The notes beneath the pieces were generated by a model. That model did no database searches and was not told the DNA's origin. It saw nothing but the letters and a program-made list of their open reading frames with translations. A DNA stretch of 64,000 bases. It comes from Atherinomorus stipes. Its lineage: Eukaryota > Chordata > Actinopteri > Atheriniformes > Atherinidae. A program made the position numbers and the translations under genes. Where the stretch lies: the NCBI GenBank assembly GCA_023101725.1, contig JALJCO010010222.1:62001-126000 (forward strand), read 5' to 3'. Shown here piece after piece: positions 1 through 13,414 of the stretch. Every line of letters starts with the position of its first letter. Positions within the stretch are counted from its first letter, which is position 1.

Positions 1-202
1 GGAGATGTAGAGCATACAGCTGCTCTAACTAAAGCAGTTATGATATAAATAACTAGCCATGAAAACATTTTCTGTAGACCATGATAGGGTGGGTCTGTTA
101 TGCCTGAGGGCAATGTATTGTCATGTTCTATGTTGTGTTAAGTGTGATAAACTAAAAGAAAAAAAAAGCTAAAACAGTTGGGGAAAAACTAATAATATAT
201 AT

Positions 203-593
203 TTCAGGTGGAAGTTTAAAAATACAGTTTTTTATGTATGTTTTTCATATACTTAAAAAAAAAAAAAAAAAAAAAAAAGCTAATTAAGAATTATACCTTT
301 GGGTTTAACATTTGTCAGCAAGCAAACATGCTTTAATGTTTGTATAAAAGTCGACTTCCATTTCGTGATTTATTATCATTAATATTTTATTTCCACTCTG
401 TTAAAATGGGCACTGCTTCTGGTTAGAAACCTGACAAGTAAGTCAGCATTTATTATATTTAGAGCATGAAACCAAAGCAGTCTGCAGTCTATTTTATTAT
501 TTTAATATCTGTATTTTCCCTTCTATGACGTGTTACTCTGTCTTCAGTGAAAAAGGCCTACCGCAGTTACAGATGTGGTCCACAGGCTGTCTT
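203..593. repeat. Direct duplication, copy A
   Basis: Shares long blocks with 3923-4278 in the same orientation, e.g. TTTAATGTTTGTAT, AAGTAAGTCAGCATTTATTAT, GAGCATGAAACCA, GTGAAAAAGGCCTAC and AGTTACAGATGTG. The offset is about 3.7 kb. The copies differ by many substitutions and small indels, so the duplication is old. Confidence 0.85.
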
Positions 594-1949
594 ACCTTGT
601 GATTGATATGCAGCAAGCAGTGCAGTTTGAGTGACTCACTTTTTGTATACTGCTCACTTACTTTTGCAGCCGTTAATCTTTTATCGTAATGCATTAATGT
701 GACATAGACTAATGTAATTTTCCGTGGTCTTTTGGTCATTTTGAAACAGCACTCCCTCTCCAGTCTTTTTTTCTTTTGTGTATCTGAATCTTCTACTAAA
801 TTTTTTTTGTATGCGATAGCTTCATTAGATTCAGTTAACACCTTTTCCCATAAGGTTTTGTTTTAATCAGAAACTCTAAATGTTGGATCTTGCACTTTCT
901 GCTGTTTGTTTTACCAGCCTGTGGGGTGTGTGTCTGAGTGAGTGAGTCTGCTTAAATCTAAGTGGAAAATGCGAGGATGAGGTGACACTTTCAATCCATG
1001 CCTGGTTTAATGTTTCACTTACAGAGCAGCTCCTTAAGAAGGCAGCTTCATTTGTCTCTGGTCTGCATTCAAAACCTTTAACAGCAAGAATCAAGTAGGT
1101 GTATTTTAGCCCCTAATCCTAACCCCCTATTTTAGCTCCTTCCTCTAAAGAAAAGGTTTTTTTGCTTTGTTTTGTTTTTAAAGAAAGTTAAAAAATATAC
1201 AGTTCATGATTTCAGTGCTGTGGCTGAAGTGTTTTAGAACTATATGGCATAATTTCACCGTGCAGTATGGATCAACCCCCCTCCTTTTTAAAAATTTTTT
1301 TGTCTTTATATAAAGAACCAAGATATTTTCAAATTCTATCTCTTATTAAGTTCTGCATTCATTTTAATCCAACCTGAGAGTGATCAGGATGAAAATACAG
1401 GAGAAAGATGATGGAGAAATAGAACTAAGATAAGTTCTGAATCTCTGCCATATTTTTTAATAAATGAAGCAAATATGTTGTGCCAGCAGAGATGTACAGG
1501 TGTTTTTGTGCATTTGTTACAGTTGAGGGTCAGTTTGCCTCCAAGTGATGAGTCTTACCTGGGAAACTGTGGTTTTAACCAAGGGGAAAACTTCACTGGA
1601 GAATAGTGACGCTTTCTTCATCCACTGGGGGCTGGCTCCAAAAAAGAGCAAATTCCCATACAGTAGACGCCTGGGTCAAAAAGGCTGACTTCACATTTTA
1701 GATTTAGTAGGTTAAGTTTACCTTACCTACCTGATGGTTGTCGGCGAACATAACAGAGAATAGCTGAGTAGCTAGCTTGTTAGCTTCCCAGTAAACAACA
1801 GAGGAACCAAGTTTCCTAAAAATGATAATCATCTCACCTCCAACTTCTTCTGCGGCGTAAAACATCCTCACTTCAAACACCAACACCTCTATGACTTGAT
1901 CCACATGTGTTTTTTCATTTTAAGAGCAATAAGTGGCATAGATAAGAGC

Positions 1950-2720
1950 AGCGAGCAGCCTTGTTCGTCTCAGTTCGTCTGCACTGTGAGATGCGCATTG
2001 CACGTTGCGAGCGCATGCCTGAGGAGGGTGGGAGCGCGGCAAGAGGCCGTCAAGTTTGATGGACATAGTAATCATTCAATCAATGAGCACGGGCCATTTG
2101 CAGCCCCATTCAATGAAATTAATGTCATTGAAACGGGTTTTTCCAGTCCTGTCCGTTCCACAGGTGATTAATTTTTTATTTTTTGTGTCATAACATTTAA
2201 TTAATTGGCTGCAATCTAGATGTGAAGAAGACTTTAAGCAATATAGTAAAAAATGCTCCTGGAAAAAAATCTTCCACCCTGCCTTTAATCTTGAAATACA
2301 CATAATTAGGGGCGTGTCCTTTTGATTGACAGGTGGCAGACCAGGTGCCAATTTTAGCCGTGGAGGCTAATAGTTAGCTCCCTAGTTGCCCCCAGGAAGG
2401 AGTCAGCCTGTAGCAGAGATGCACAGTGGTGGTTTTTAGCTGGTTAGCAACCAGTCTGAGGGTGCCTTACCTTTAAACCACCAATCGTTTCTCATTCCTG
2501 TTCACTTCGGATTAGCTTGGTTGGCATTTAGCTCGGCCGTCAATCATTTGCCTTGAGACTCGGAGCGTCCTTGTCTTTGCCCATTTTAGTATTTTCCGGG
2601 AGTGACGACACACGTGATGTGGCAAGATGGTGATCATGGGAAACGCCCATCTGGCTTCACTTTCAGCTCTTTAGATGCGACCGGATACTACGTCCATTTT
2701 TTTACAGTCCCACAATATTT
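1950..2720. repeat. GC-richer unclassified block, possibly an interspersed repeat
   Basis: Composition and CpG content rise sharply against the AT-rich surroundings (for example around 1990-2060 and 2510-2690). The short ORFs across it do not resemble a known protein. It abuts the LINE fragment and sits between the duplicated copies, so a transposable element is more likely than a promoter. Confidence 0.35.
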
Positions 2721-2773
2721 ATCTTTTGTTTTTAGGATGTTGAACTTGATAGTTTCAGTAAGTATTGTACTGT

Positions 2774-3730
2774 CTTCTTCCACTTATCCAGGATTAGGTC
2801 ACGGGGGCAGCTGCCTAAGCAGGGAAGCTCAGACTCTCCCTGGCCATAGTTGCCAGCTCATGCGGGGGATTCCAGACGTTCCCAGGCCAGCCAGGAGATG
2901 TAGTCCCTCCAGCATGTCCTGGGTCATCTCCAGGGCCTCGTCCCAATGGGGCATGCCCAGGACACCTCACCAGGGAGGCATCCAGGAGACATCTTAACGA
3001 GATGCCCAAGCCACCTCATCTGGCTCCCTTCAATGTGGAGGATCAGTGGCTCTACTTTGAGCCCGTCCTGGATGACGGAGCTGCTCATGTTATCTCTAAG
3101 GGAGAACCAAACCACCCAGTGGAGGAAGCTCATTTTGACCACTTGTCCTCGCGATCTTGTTCTTTCAGTCACGACCCATATCTTGTGACCATAGGTGAGG
3201 GTAGAAACGTAGATTAAGCTCTTTCTTCACCATGACAGACCGATGCAGAGTCCACGTCACTGCAGACGCTGCACCAATATGCCTGATCTCCTGCTCTATT
3301 TTTCCCTCACTCATAAACAAAACCCCAAGGTACTTGAACTCCTCCACCTGGGTGGGGGGGACCTCACCCCTGACTCAGACAGTACACCCCACCTTTTTCG
3401 GGGTGAGGACCATGGCTTTGGATTTGGAGCTGCTGATTCTCATTCCAGCCGCTTCACACTCAGCTGCGAATCACCCCAGCGAGAGTTGGAGAAGCCAGCA
3501 GAACCACATCATCTGCAAAGAGCAGAGACCCAAACCGGGCTACCAAACTGGATCCCCTGAACACTGCACCTAGAAATCCTGTCCTTAAAGGTTACGAACA
3601 GGATCAGTAATTCCAACTCCAAGTGAGTTCGACCCTCACCGGAAATCGATCCGACCTGCAGCCGGAAATGCAGACCAAGCTGGCGCCGGTCGTACAGGGA
3701 CCGCGCAGCCCACACAAGAGGGTCTGGTAC
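2774..3730 (-). mobile_element. 5'-truncated non-LTR retrotransposon (LINE), reverse transcriptase 3' end
   Basis: On the minus strand, frame-shifted pieces read like the C-terminal half of a fish LINE reverse transcriptase. In order: LRGPCTTGASLVC near 3700, FGSPV...LCR with the remnant of the FADD active-site motif near 3500, EEFKYLGVLFMSEGKIEQEI near 3330, then SQMRWLGHLVKMSPGCLPGE near 2990. Stops and frameshifts make it a dead copy. The clade is not assigned. Confidence 0.8.
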
Positions 3731-3922
3731 TCCAAGGTTTTTCTTTTTTTCAGATTAGGTTGTAAAATACTTTTATTAATTAAAGTTACACATTTGTATT
3801 CAATGAAGGTTTTAAAATGTGCACGGATGTGTTTCAAATTATCCCAAGTGTCTAATCATGAAGCCAAAGGCTGTTCATTTCCAGCGTGCAGGTTTGCAGC
3901 TGTTCCTAACTAGAGTCGTTGT

Positions 3923-4278
3923 TTCAGGTGGAAATGTCAAAATATAGCTTTGGGCTTACTGTAAAAGTTATTATGAATAGACTTTTCTCCGGTTGAACTT
4001 TTGTCAGCAAAAAAAAGCTGTTTTAATGTTTGTATGAAAGTCTACTTCCATTTCTTAATTAATATATCAATATTTTATTTTTACCCGATTCAAAATTGCA
4101 CTGCTTATGCTAGAAACCTGGCAAGTAAGTCAGCATTTATTATAATTAGAGCATGAAACCAGAGCAGTCTGATATCCATGTTATTTTCTTATATCTGTAA
4201 TTTTCTTCCTGTGACGTGTTACAGTGTCCTCAGTGAAAAAGGCCTACAGTAGTTACAGATGTGTTCTATAGGCTGTTT
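3923..4278. repeat. Direct duplication, copy B
   Basis: Partner of 203-593, in the same order and orientation. The LINE fragment at about 2774-3730 lies between the two copies. Confidence 0.85.
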
Positions 4279-4943
4279 GACCCTATAAAGTGACTGAAGA
4301 CCAAATCTGCAGTCCTCATTTTTGGGTAGAACTGGATTCCTGAGTTGATGTCATGCTGTTAAATGCAACGTTAACAGCACAGTGAGAATGAGTTGAGGCA
4401 GTAAAGTTAAAAGCTGGGCGGCTGAACTGAGCTGCAAGCCGCTATAAAAAGCTTTACAACTGAGTGACTCTGTACATGAGTTTCTTTAGAAACATCAGCC
4501 CGAGTAAAATATACTATTACCTTCTGCACTACTGTAGCATGGTGATCTGAAGATTCAATAAGGGCTTGATGATCAAATAAAAGTTAACCCAGAGAAAAGA
4601 ACTTCTCATTTCCAGTAGTAATGAAGGCTGTCAGTAATTGTTCCCATGTTGTAACAAAGATTATTCTTTTATTTGCACACATTAAACCTCAGATCTCATT
4701 AAAGACAATTTGAAAGTCTTTTGGGTCTTCTCGGTTTGCCTCTGCGTCTGTAATACTCAAGTCTCATAATGGCTTTGCAAATGACTGACATAACATTAGA
4801 GGAGAAAATAGACTTATGGTGCATGATCGTGCTGGTATGTACAAATTGTTTCCAAATAAGTTCCCATGTGTGCAACTGGAGCTTAATTGATGAGGTTTTG
4901 CGAGGTGATAGCAGGGTTTGGTTCCTTTGGACAGACATCAGAG

Positions 4944-5348
4944 TAGAGATGAGCACAAATGTGTGTTTCAGTTTTGGTGAGTGGTAGATACCCAGATTGG
5001 ATATTGGCCTTCGATACTGACATATTAGCTGGACCGGATATTGGAGTAATGTGGCCGATCCAGCATTCCGATCCAGTCATTTCTGTTTTTATTAATATCA
5101 TAATAAATGTACTGTCTGTTATTTGTTAATGAATAAAATTGAGTGCATTTATATCTGTCTTACTTTATTACCTTTTTGTTAACAACGCTAAATGTTTATG
5201 TCAAACTTGATGCCTTCACTAGCAAGGTATACAGTACACTTCTTTCATACAATAGTAGTATCGGACCGGTATCGGGTATCGGCCTATATGCTCAGCCCAG
5301 TTATTGGTATCGGATTGGATCAGAAAAACTGGATCAGTGCATCTCTAG
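4944..5348. mobile_element. Non-autonomous hAT-like element
   Basis: Left end TAGAGATGAGCAC and right end GTGCATCTCTA are inverted terminal repeats. The interior repeats GGATATTGG and GGTATCGG-type words near both ends. No convincing target-site duplication is visible. Confidence 0.6.
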
Positions 5349-5499
5349 TGAGAAGTTATACAGGATATAGAAAAGATGGGGTTGAAACAGGAATGACAAT
5401 CCAGAATACAGTTTTTAAAGATATCGGTTTAAAAAGTAACAGAAAAAGAAGACCATTCTGTCATCACAGAATTAAGAAGGACGGAAGTGTAAGGTGAGG

Positions 5500-5815
5500 G
5501 TGAAAGGGAAAGAGAAACAAAAAAAATAGGGTGGGGAAGGGGGGAAAAAAAGTGTTTTTTTTTTAAAAGGGGAGAGCCGGAGCCCCCCCAGCATTTTTGT
5601 TTGCAAAAAAAAGTAATCAAACCTAGCGCTCCTCCCCAGGGAAAAGGCCCGCCCTCTAAGTCGCCTAAACAACCACAACTCCCTGAGGAGCGGAAGAGGG
5701 GGAAAAACCAAAAAATATTAAACCCCTGGTTTCCAAAACTGAAAATCTGAAGCTTTTATCTTTTTTTTTGGTGTTCCCTTTGTTTTCTTTCTTTTTTTTT
5801 TTTTTCCTTCGAGAG
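5500..5815. repeat. Homopolymer-rich low-complexity tract
   Basis: Dense alternating runs of A, G, C and T (for example 5519-5565, 5758-5806). ORFs crossing it on the minus strand are low-complexity artefacts. It may include sequencing or assembly error. Confidence 0.6.
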
Positions 5816-5977
5816 TTCAAGTGACTGGCGTCTGGTCCAATCATGAGCTTATTTCCACACAGTGTCATGTCCTTAGCTCTGTCATTGGCTGCCGATATAA
5901 ACAGAAATCTCCACCCAGAAACATCCTGACCAGACCAAAACAATACAAAAGAGGGGATTACAGGGAGGGGGGGAGAG

Positions 5978-6011
5978 TTTGGGCCTCTACTCAGAGGAGT
6001 AGAGGCCCAAA
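5978..6011. repeat. Perfect 14-bp inverted repeat with 6-base loop
   Basis: Arms TTTGGGCCTCTACT (5978-5991) and AGTAGAGGCCCAAA (5998-6011) flank CAGAGG. A very stable hairpin in either strand; no gene nearby. Confidence 0.9.
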
Positions 6012-6289
6012 GGCAGGTTTTGAGACGGTTTTTATTTGCTGAAGTCTAACGTTTATTTTTTACGGGGGGAACTTCGGACTATACCTTCACAAGCTTCATT
6101 TGAAAAATATGTTCCTTTAATTCTTCTTTCAGTGAGTTATTGTTTAATTGTTTTTTTTTTTTTTTTTTTTTTCATTTTTATTGAATATGTAAGATCTTGG
6201 ATGGGATTGGATGATAGAAAAGCTACATTTTTCTATTGCTGCTTTTTGTTGTGGATGTTTCTCTGTCTGGTTTACAGTTGTGGCAGTTG

Positions 6290-6440
6290 ACAGTCCTGTC
6301 ACTATGCCTCTGAGTAAAGATGTGCCCTGGCTATTTGGCCAAGGGGATGTCCCTTTGGCTGGTAAGCGCGCATGACTCTCACCCGGGAGTCTGGGGATCG
6401 AATCCCACCCCGGCCCTCCTTCGTCCTGCCACACAGTGGT
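6290..6440 (+). mobile_element. tRNA-like sequence, probable SINE head or tRNA pseudogene
   Basis: Contains GGGATCGAATCCC (6395-6407), a near match to the RNA polymerase III B box/T-loop, with an upstream TTTGGCTGGTAAGCGC resembling a D arm and a GACTC/GAGTC stem between. The acceptor stem does not close, so this is not a functional tRNA. A long T-run lies at about 6151-6173. Confidence 0.45.
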
Positions 6441-9400
6441 AAACATCCAGTAAATGAAGGTGTCTGCATCTACCACGGTTCCATGTTACCTTAACAACCT
6501 TCCTGTTTAATATCTTTGAAAACCTCATTCGTAAAACAAGAATCATTTGTAATTCTGGTCCTTTCACACATAAGCTACTAAATAACTGTTAGGATATTTT
6601 TTCTTAAACTCCCAAACAAAAACTTTTACTTAACATTAAATGTAACTAACAAGTTTCCCAAAGATTTAAACCCTAAATTTACTTGGAGAGACTAACTTTA
6701 TAGATGAGTTTCTTTCAAATTTGGATCATAATTTGGTATTTGGTATTTAAAATTTGATGCATTTGCATTGATTTTATCATTAAAAATGCCTTGGTTTAAG
6801 TTAATATTTAGTTATGAGTGAGGGATATAACAAAAACAGCTTTTTTCTCAGTTCTATATCGCTGCTTATAACAGAAAATAAAAAAGATTAATGTTCACAC
6901 GGTAGAATAATTATTCCATAATTATTCCATGTCAATTCCTATTGACATCTGTAGACAACAAAACTGAAAAAGTTGATGTATGTACCTCAGCTGGTATAAA
7001 GCAGTATAAATATGACAAAAAAAAATCATTTCACTGAAATATTCATTTTCTTTGAAAAACAATATATGTATACAGTACAAAGGGAAGTATATGTAACTTT
7101 CCACAGTAGGCTTTATAAAGGAAATGCAAATTTAAACATCAGAAACTTGGGAAATGTTCAGAAAAGTCAGAGTTTGGCAAGTTTTAATGCAGTCATTATA
7201 AACCCAAAAAGATCAGTCAGTTCATTTCAATATCATTGATACCAGAAAAATATGGCCCATTTTCTGATACAGCTTCACAAAAATAAGAATTGAAAGTAAA
7301 TTTGACTTTGTTCTGTCCAAATTTAACATAGATTTAATGTTCTTGTCATAGCCTTGGGTTTTGGTCTTGGAAACTTGAAAAAAAAAAAAAAAAGACCCAG
7401 AATCTAAAGTGGAAGAACATAACTACATTTAGTTAGATTCACCACCTTTTCTTTTTTCTTTTTTGTCTTTAAAATGTATTCTCCTCTGTGTATTTGTGTA
7501 TCACCCACTTCTTCACAAAAAACCTCCTGGTTGTTTGATTTCCCTCACCGAAATGTGTTAGCTGTCAGTTCCTTGAGGCTATTCCAGTTTTTCACTTTCT
7601 CTGTTTACAGCTCTTTATCCAGCCACTGACATTTTGGTCTGTGGGGTACCCCATCTGTGAAGGGCCCTTTCTTTGTTTCCTGTGATTTTTCCTGATGTTT
7701 TTTTTTCTCCTTATACTCTGGCCAAACAATCTGCATGTGGGTCCAGATTCCACACTCACTTTGAAGCTGTTTGTCCAAATGTCAAAAATATAGCAGTCTA
7801 TACAATCCAGGGTTAGAAATTCTAACGGAACCGTGCTGTGGTTTACAGTTATTTTGTTTTGCGCTGGATCACATTACACGATGGGAGCCGTGACCTGTGA
7901 AAATTGTCTGCGGCAGTCTATATTTTCAAACTCTTAATCTCTATTCTTTGTACTTTTAACTTCTAACTGAAACCATGAGGCAGTGGGAGCAAAAGTAATG
8001 GTGAAGCAGTCATGTAAAAAGGCATTGGAAAGTAGAAAACAGAGCCTGAACTTGCAATCTTTTACTCAAGTTAATGGTTCAACACCATTCACCAGTGCCA
8101 TCATAAGGCAACAGTCAGCTGTCGGCATAAGCGGCATAATGTCGGCAAACTGTGACACAGTAGAAAAGAAGGACAGACTTCAGGTTTTAGACGGTCAGAG
8201 ATTGGTGGTATCACTTAATTGCACTTTCAAGATTTATAAAACCAAAAGAGCATGTTTTGGCTATAAAGTGTAACAGAATCAGGGTGTAAAAAGGTAGGAA
8301 ATTACAGCCCCAGGAATTTTGAGTAGACTCTCTGAAGTGATAGTCTAAATATGGGCCCTTCATGATCAGTCTCAGTTTGTTGTTGTAGATCAGAAAAGGC
8401 AGTAAAACTCCAGCTGCAGAGACAGAAAAACTTGTAGATTTCTGATCCTTCACAGGGTTTTTTATTTTGCTTTTCTTTTTGAAGCATAGCTTTTGCTCAT
8501 CTTAAATGTTGCCATCTTTGATTGTATATGCAAAAAAGGGATGTACTGCACATCCCAAAGATACTTTGGTTCAAAGCCTTTATCAGCCTGTACATCAGAT
8601 GTACAGATATCATTAGGGTTTTAATCCAACTTTATCTTATATATGAGGCGACTGTGGCGAACTTATCTTTTTTACTTTGTCAAAATGGGATGTGCCAACA
8701 TGAGGAAACACAATAATCTTACTGTTGCATTTAGATGCTTTGTTAGGTCTATCATTGTCATTTATCAGGACTCACTTTCAGAGTGACTGAATTTCAGAGA
8801 TTGTTCAGTCTTGATTTTACACGATGTTTCCCCATGTCTCCCATGTTTCAGTACACTGCAACATTGTAATCATGCTATGCTTATTATCACAGAGAAAAAA
8901 AGTAGTTTTGACATTTGTAACTCTCTTTCCCATCTTTCCTTTCCAGTGCAACTTATCCAACAAAATGGCTAAAAACAATTTTGAAAAAAAAAAGCAGAAA
9001 TGCAGCTCTTCCTCTCCGTCTCCCACAGATACTTTGTTTGTGTCTCTCACAAACATTTTTTTTCCTCTTTATTTTGGTCATATTTCTTTTTCTCCTGCAG
9101 CTTCCACTTTTGCAGTTTAAGGGACAGACTAACACCCACCACAAGTATGGCACAATCTCCAGACAATTAGCGTGCTGATTTTTTTCTTTTTAATGGTCAA
9201 AATTTAACCCTTTGGCATACCAGTGGGTCTCAGGTGGGACACTTTGGCTGTTCCTGCAGGACTGTAGGAATGTTAGAAAGTTGAATGTTCCAGTTGTAGC
9301 AAGCTTCTTGTTTCATAAAATGTTAAAGTCTTTGTTTTGTTTTCAGTGTTCTCATGTAAAAGGCCACAGTATGTCATCTGTTGTAGCATTTACCTTTTGG

Positions 9401-12188
9401 ATTAAAACAGCTTTGACTCTTTTTAGCTCCATTTTGCTTTATTAGTAACCATTTTCTTATAATTCTGCCATCTTTCTGATAATTTTCTGACAACGCAATG
9501 GACAAAATGAAACGTAGTCTCAACTGCAGCATGGCTCATTGTTAATTGGATGTAATTTATGGAACGACCGTACAGTCAGCACTCCTGTGAGGGTTCCACC
9601 CTTAGAAAAACACCTCTTTGTCATGGGCTGCACATTACGCTCATGTTTTATCTGGCCTGTTTTGCTAATGGATTTTTCCTGACGGCAGACAACCTATGCA
9701 CTGTGAGGGAGGGTTTTTATGTGTTGCTTCTTCAGTGAAAAGAATTGAGGATTTATCTACTGGATATCATCCACCCATTCATAAATAACTCAAAATGGCA
9801 TTGACGAATTGGAGTTTTAGCAGCAATTACAGTTTTATATCACTTCAATGTCAAAACTAAACCATCCTTCACCAAAGAAACCACTTCCCTTGCTCCTCCT
9901 CTTAAGTAAGAAGCTAAACTCCTGGACTGTATATTTACTTCATGCCTCTAAATCATTTCTGCTCAGGATTTGGTCGAATGACTGACACAAGACCCACCTC
10001 TTACGTTATGTCTGAAGCAGTCCTTAATCTTGCTTTCTTTAAGCTGAGTTGCACTCAAAGCAAAAGTTGCAAAGTGAATGTTTTTCCAACTCCAAAAATG
10101 AATGGGGGTCTTTCAGACACAATCACAAGAAATTACAAAGAGCTCAAACACATGGACATTTTTAGCATGAATTTTATTTCACTAATTAATTGAAATTCTT
10201 CTTAACAGTGCTTCTGTGTAGCTGTGGAGAGTTCACCCTTTGGTCTAGACAAAAATATCTCTGTAAGGAATATCCCAGTGATAAATAAGGGAGTTTTTGT
10301 GTTTGTGTATGTATCTTTGAATTTGCACTTTGTGTTTTTCTACAGCTGTTTCTGCAGCCCAGTGAAGCACAGGAGGTTGAAATAGTGAATGAGACCCTTT
10401 CCTTTAGCATACAGTCGGAAAAGAAACACGCAGCCAGCGGCTACATCAGTGTTGTAAAATCTCAGAAAGTCATAGATTACCACAGCCATGCAAAAAGGGC
10501 TTCCTGATCAACAGAGACTGTTGTGGTAGTGAATGATGCTCCAAGCAAGACAAGAAAGAAGAATCATGATACTTTGATAGTAAGATTGCCCCAGAACAAG
10601 ACAAAAATGTTTATTGGAATTGGATTGGGGTGTGCAGTGAAATGAATAGTTTTTCTACAGGGAGATGTATGCTGCGGTTCCTAACAGAACAGATGTGTGA
10701 ACAAAAACCTAATTGGTTCTGCGTTTTTGAAGTAAAGCAGTGAAGGCTGAATTTGGTCAAAGCATGAATTTTAGATGGCAACCTGACAGTGTTTGGTTGT
10801 GTAAGTGCTGCAAACTGATATTTGTGCTTCCAACCAGCACAACAGCTCAAGCGCTTGGAGCATGATAACACAGGAATACTTTAGCAGCAACAACAGGAAG
10901 ACTGTTCAGTTTCATATTTGTCTTCACACTACAGAAATAGGATGAGAGGTAAAGAATATGGATGGATGCTTCTGAGTCCAGTTTATGTGATTGAGGTTTT
11001 CTGTGTCTACCCTTCATGTTGTGAAGCCATTAAACAGGTTTTTATCAGTCCACATTCTTATACTGTACACTAACAAAATAAAGAAAATGCTTCATATTAT
11101 GTATAGAAATAAAAACTTGGAAAAATACCAAAACTACAGCTCCATCTTTTTAAATGTGTGAATGGCTGCTTTTTCCTTTCGGTAATTTTAATCTTTCAGA
11201 GATCCGAGATGTTGGTCAGACAAAGCAAACATTGTTATGGTCTCACTTTGAACTCTGGGATAAATCATATTCCTTTTAGTGCCACCAGACCTGCAGAGAC
11301 CGCTAATGCTTTCCATTAGGGGTGGAAAAGTGTCATTTAGAGGAAGACAAAATCATTTTGAAACAGACGATTTTGAAAATGACGGCAGCTAAATTACTGA
11401 TCCAGATACAGAAATAACTAACAAATCTGAAAGGGTTAGAGGAGGGAGGCTATGTCACCTTGTTGATGTATGGTGCAAGGAGTGAGATAGAGTTTAGATA
11501 AATAAAATAAGTATGTGCTGGTCTTTTGAGCACTAATATTCGTAAGCTTCATTTTGTTCAGATCACGTCTATATGCTTGTTACTCAATGCCACCTCCATG
11601 AGCACACGGACAGCCGATGTGATAAATTAAGTGCTGAAACTGATGCAAAACTTGCAGAGGAAGTGTAAAATATTATGCCTTATTATGAGAATATTGCTTT
11701 AAAATCTTCTGAAGCTGCAACTCTAGGGTTATTTGAACTGACAAGCAGCCAATACTTACACCGTTTTTCAAAAACGCTCCACAAACAGACAAAGCTGGCT
11801 TTCTCAGCAGCAAGGAAAAAAAAAAAAAAAAAAAACCTCTGAGGAGAGAGTGAAGGATGAGGCAGTTGGAGATGGAGAGGTGATTAATGTTGACAGCTAG
11901 TTTACTACCCTTTGTGCTGGGGAATGTTATCAAAGACAAGGTTTTGGAGCTGTTCAGGATCTGAAGCTATCACTTCAAACCACTGTCCTGAAACTAAACG
12001 ATAAACAGCAGCTTCAACCCTCTGCTGTCTGCTGTCTTTCAACGGTACCAACATGCACATTCTGTTCTAAAGCTTGTGGTACGCAATACAGCAGGAATCA
12101 CGTTCAAAGAAACTGCCTGCTGTGTTCGTTGGTGATGAAACTGATCTTATCTTTTTCATAAAAGAGAATATATGAGTGTTTTGTGATT

Positions 12189-12206
12189 CCCCCCCCCCCC
12201 CCCCCC
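12189..12206. repeat. Poly-C run (18 bases)
   Basis: Uninterrupted C tract followed by TCCCC. Isolated mononucleotide run; nothing else is visible in it. Confidence 0.9.
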
Positions 12207-13414
12207 TCCCCTTTTTATTCAATCTAAACCGGACAAGTCAGAAAGGACAGAAGTTGAAAGGAAGTTTAAATTGTGGGGGGATTTTCCAAAACTCTTATTT
12301 CATGTTAATAATAGCCTACAAACATTTTTTTTTCTCTCTCTAGACTGAATCCCCTCTCTTTTTTGGACATTTAAAATTTTCCGGTTTCCATATTCAGGAA
12401 TCTATCCATAGTAGCTTTTATTCCATATTTACCAATGAATAGCTCAGCTGCCATTCAGCGAAATGACCCCTCAACTCCTTATCGTCAGCATCACTAACTG
12501 ATTTTGATAAACAGCCTTTTTTAATAATTCAATTTGTCCTGCTTGACTTGTTTGACCTTGCCTTACAGGCATCGGGAAACAGCAATGCCACTGTTCAGAG
12601 ATCAGTACCGGGTTTAAGTTGCAATGACCCACTGAGATGTGATCATCTCCCTCATTGTCTGCTGGTCATGCAAGTTAGTTTGTTGAATGTCATGTCACGT
12701 GTAGAGTGCCCATCCCGACCCTCCCACTGCACGTTAGCAGCCATGCCAAGACACTTCATCTAAAATAAGACCTTGTCCAACAGTTTGTGATGCAGCAACA
12801 GCTTATATCTATTTATATGTATCTATTATTCTATTTTTCTCCAGTGCCATACTATCATCTTTGCTCTTTTGGTCTTTTTAACATTTTGCATCATCTTAAA
12901 CATTTTACCTTTTGGTTAAAAATAAATAAATAAATAAAGATGAAACATTTATTATACATGCCAACGTTGCACTTTTACCTCTATCTTATTTCACTTAGGA
13001 AAAAAAAAAAAAAAGCTGTTGTAAAGGAAGTTTATCTTTTCTTCAGACAAAGATTTGAATGTACTTGGTTGGCTGCCTTTATGGAGTGATGTAAAGTGAA
13101 AAAGTTGACAAGCTTTTCTAAAGTGACCAACAAGGAAATCTGATTTCTCATGTTCTTCTGATGTAAAATTTGGAGTTCTCTGTTACTTTTGAATACAGCA
13201 TTATTTCAGCACCTTCACAGGTACAGCCAAGTAAGATAATCATGATAAAGAAGACTCCAGACAATTGAAAAACCTCTTGCAGTTGAGATGCCAGCGCTGG
13301 GTGAAAACTTAAATTTCAAACGTGAACGTAAAAAAAAAAAAATCTGCTGGAAATAAACTTAAAGAAATTGCATTAAAGAAATGTATGGTCTTCTATATCT
13401 TGGAAGTAAAAATA

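Noticed and set aside
1896..2171. 91-codon ORF as a candidate ltk signal-peptide exon
   Set aside because: A hydrophobic start exists, but there is no phase 1 donor that makes sense and the block looks repeat-derived.
5472..5943. Minus-strand ORFs of 79-92 codons
   Set aside because: They consist of Lys, Phe and Pro runs from homopolymers.
7983..8273. 96-codon plus-strand ORF
   Set aside because: No recognisable motif, no splice context, ordinary intron-like composition.
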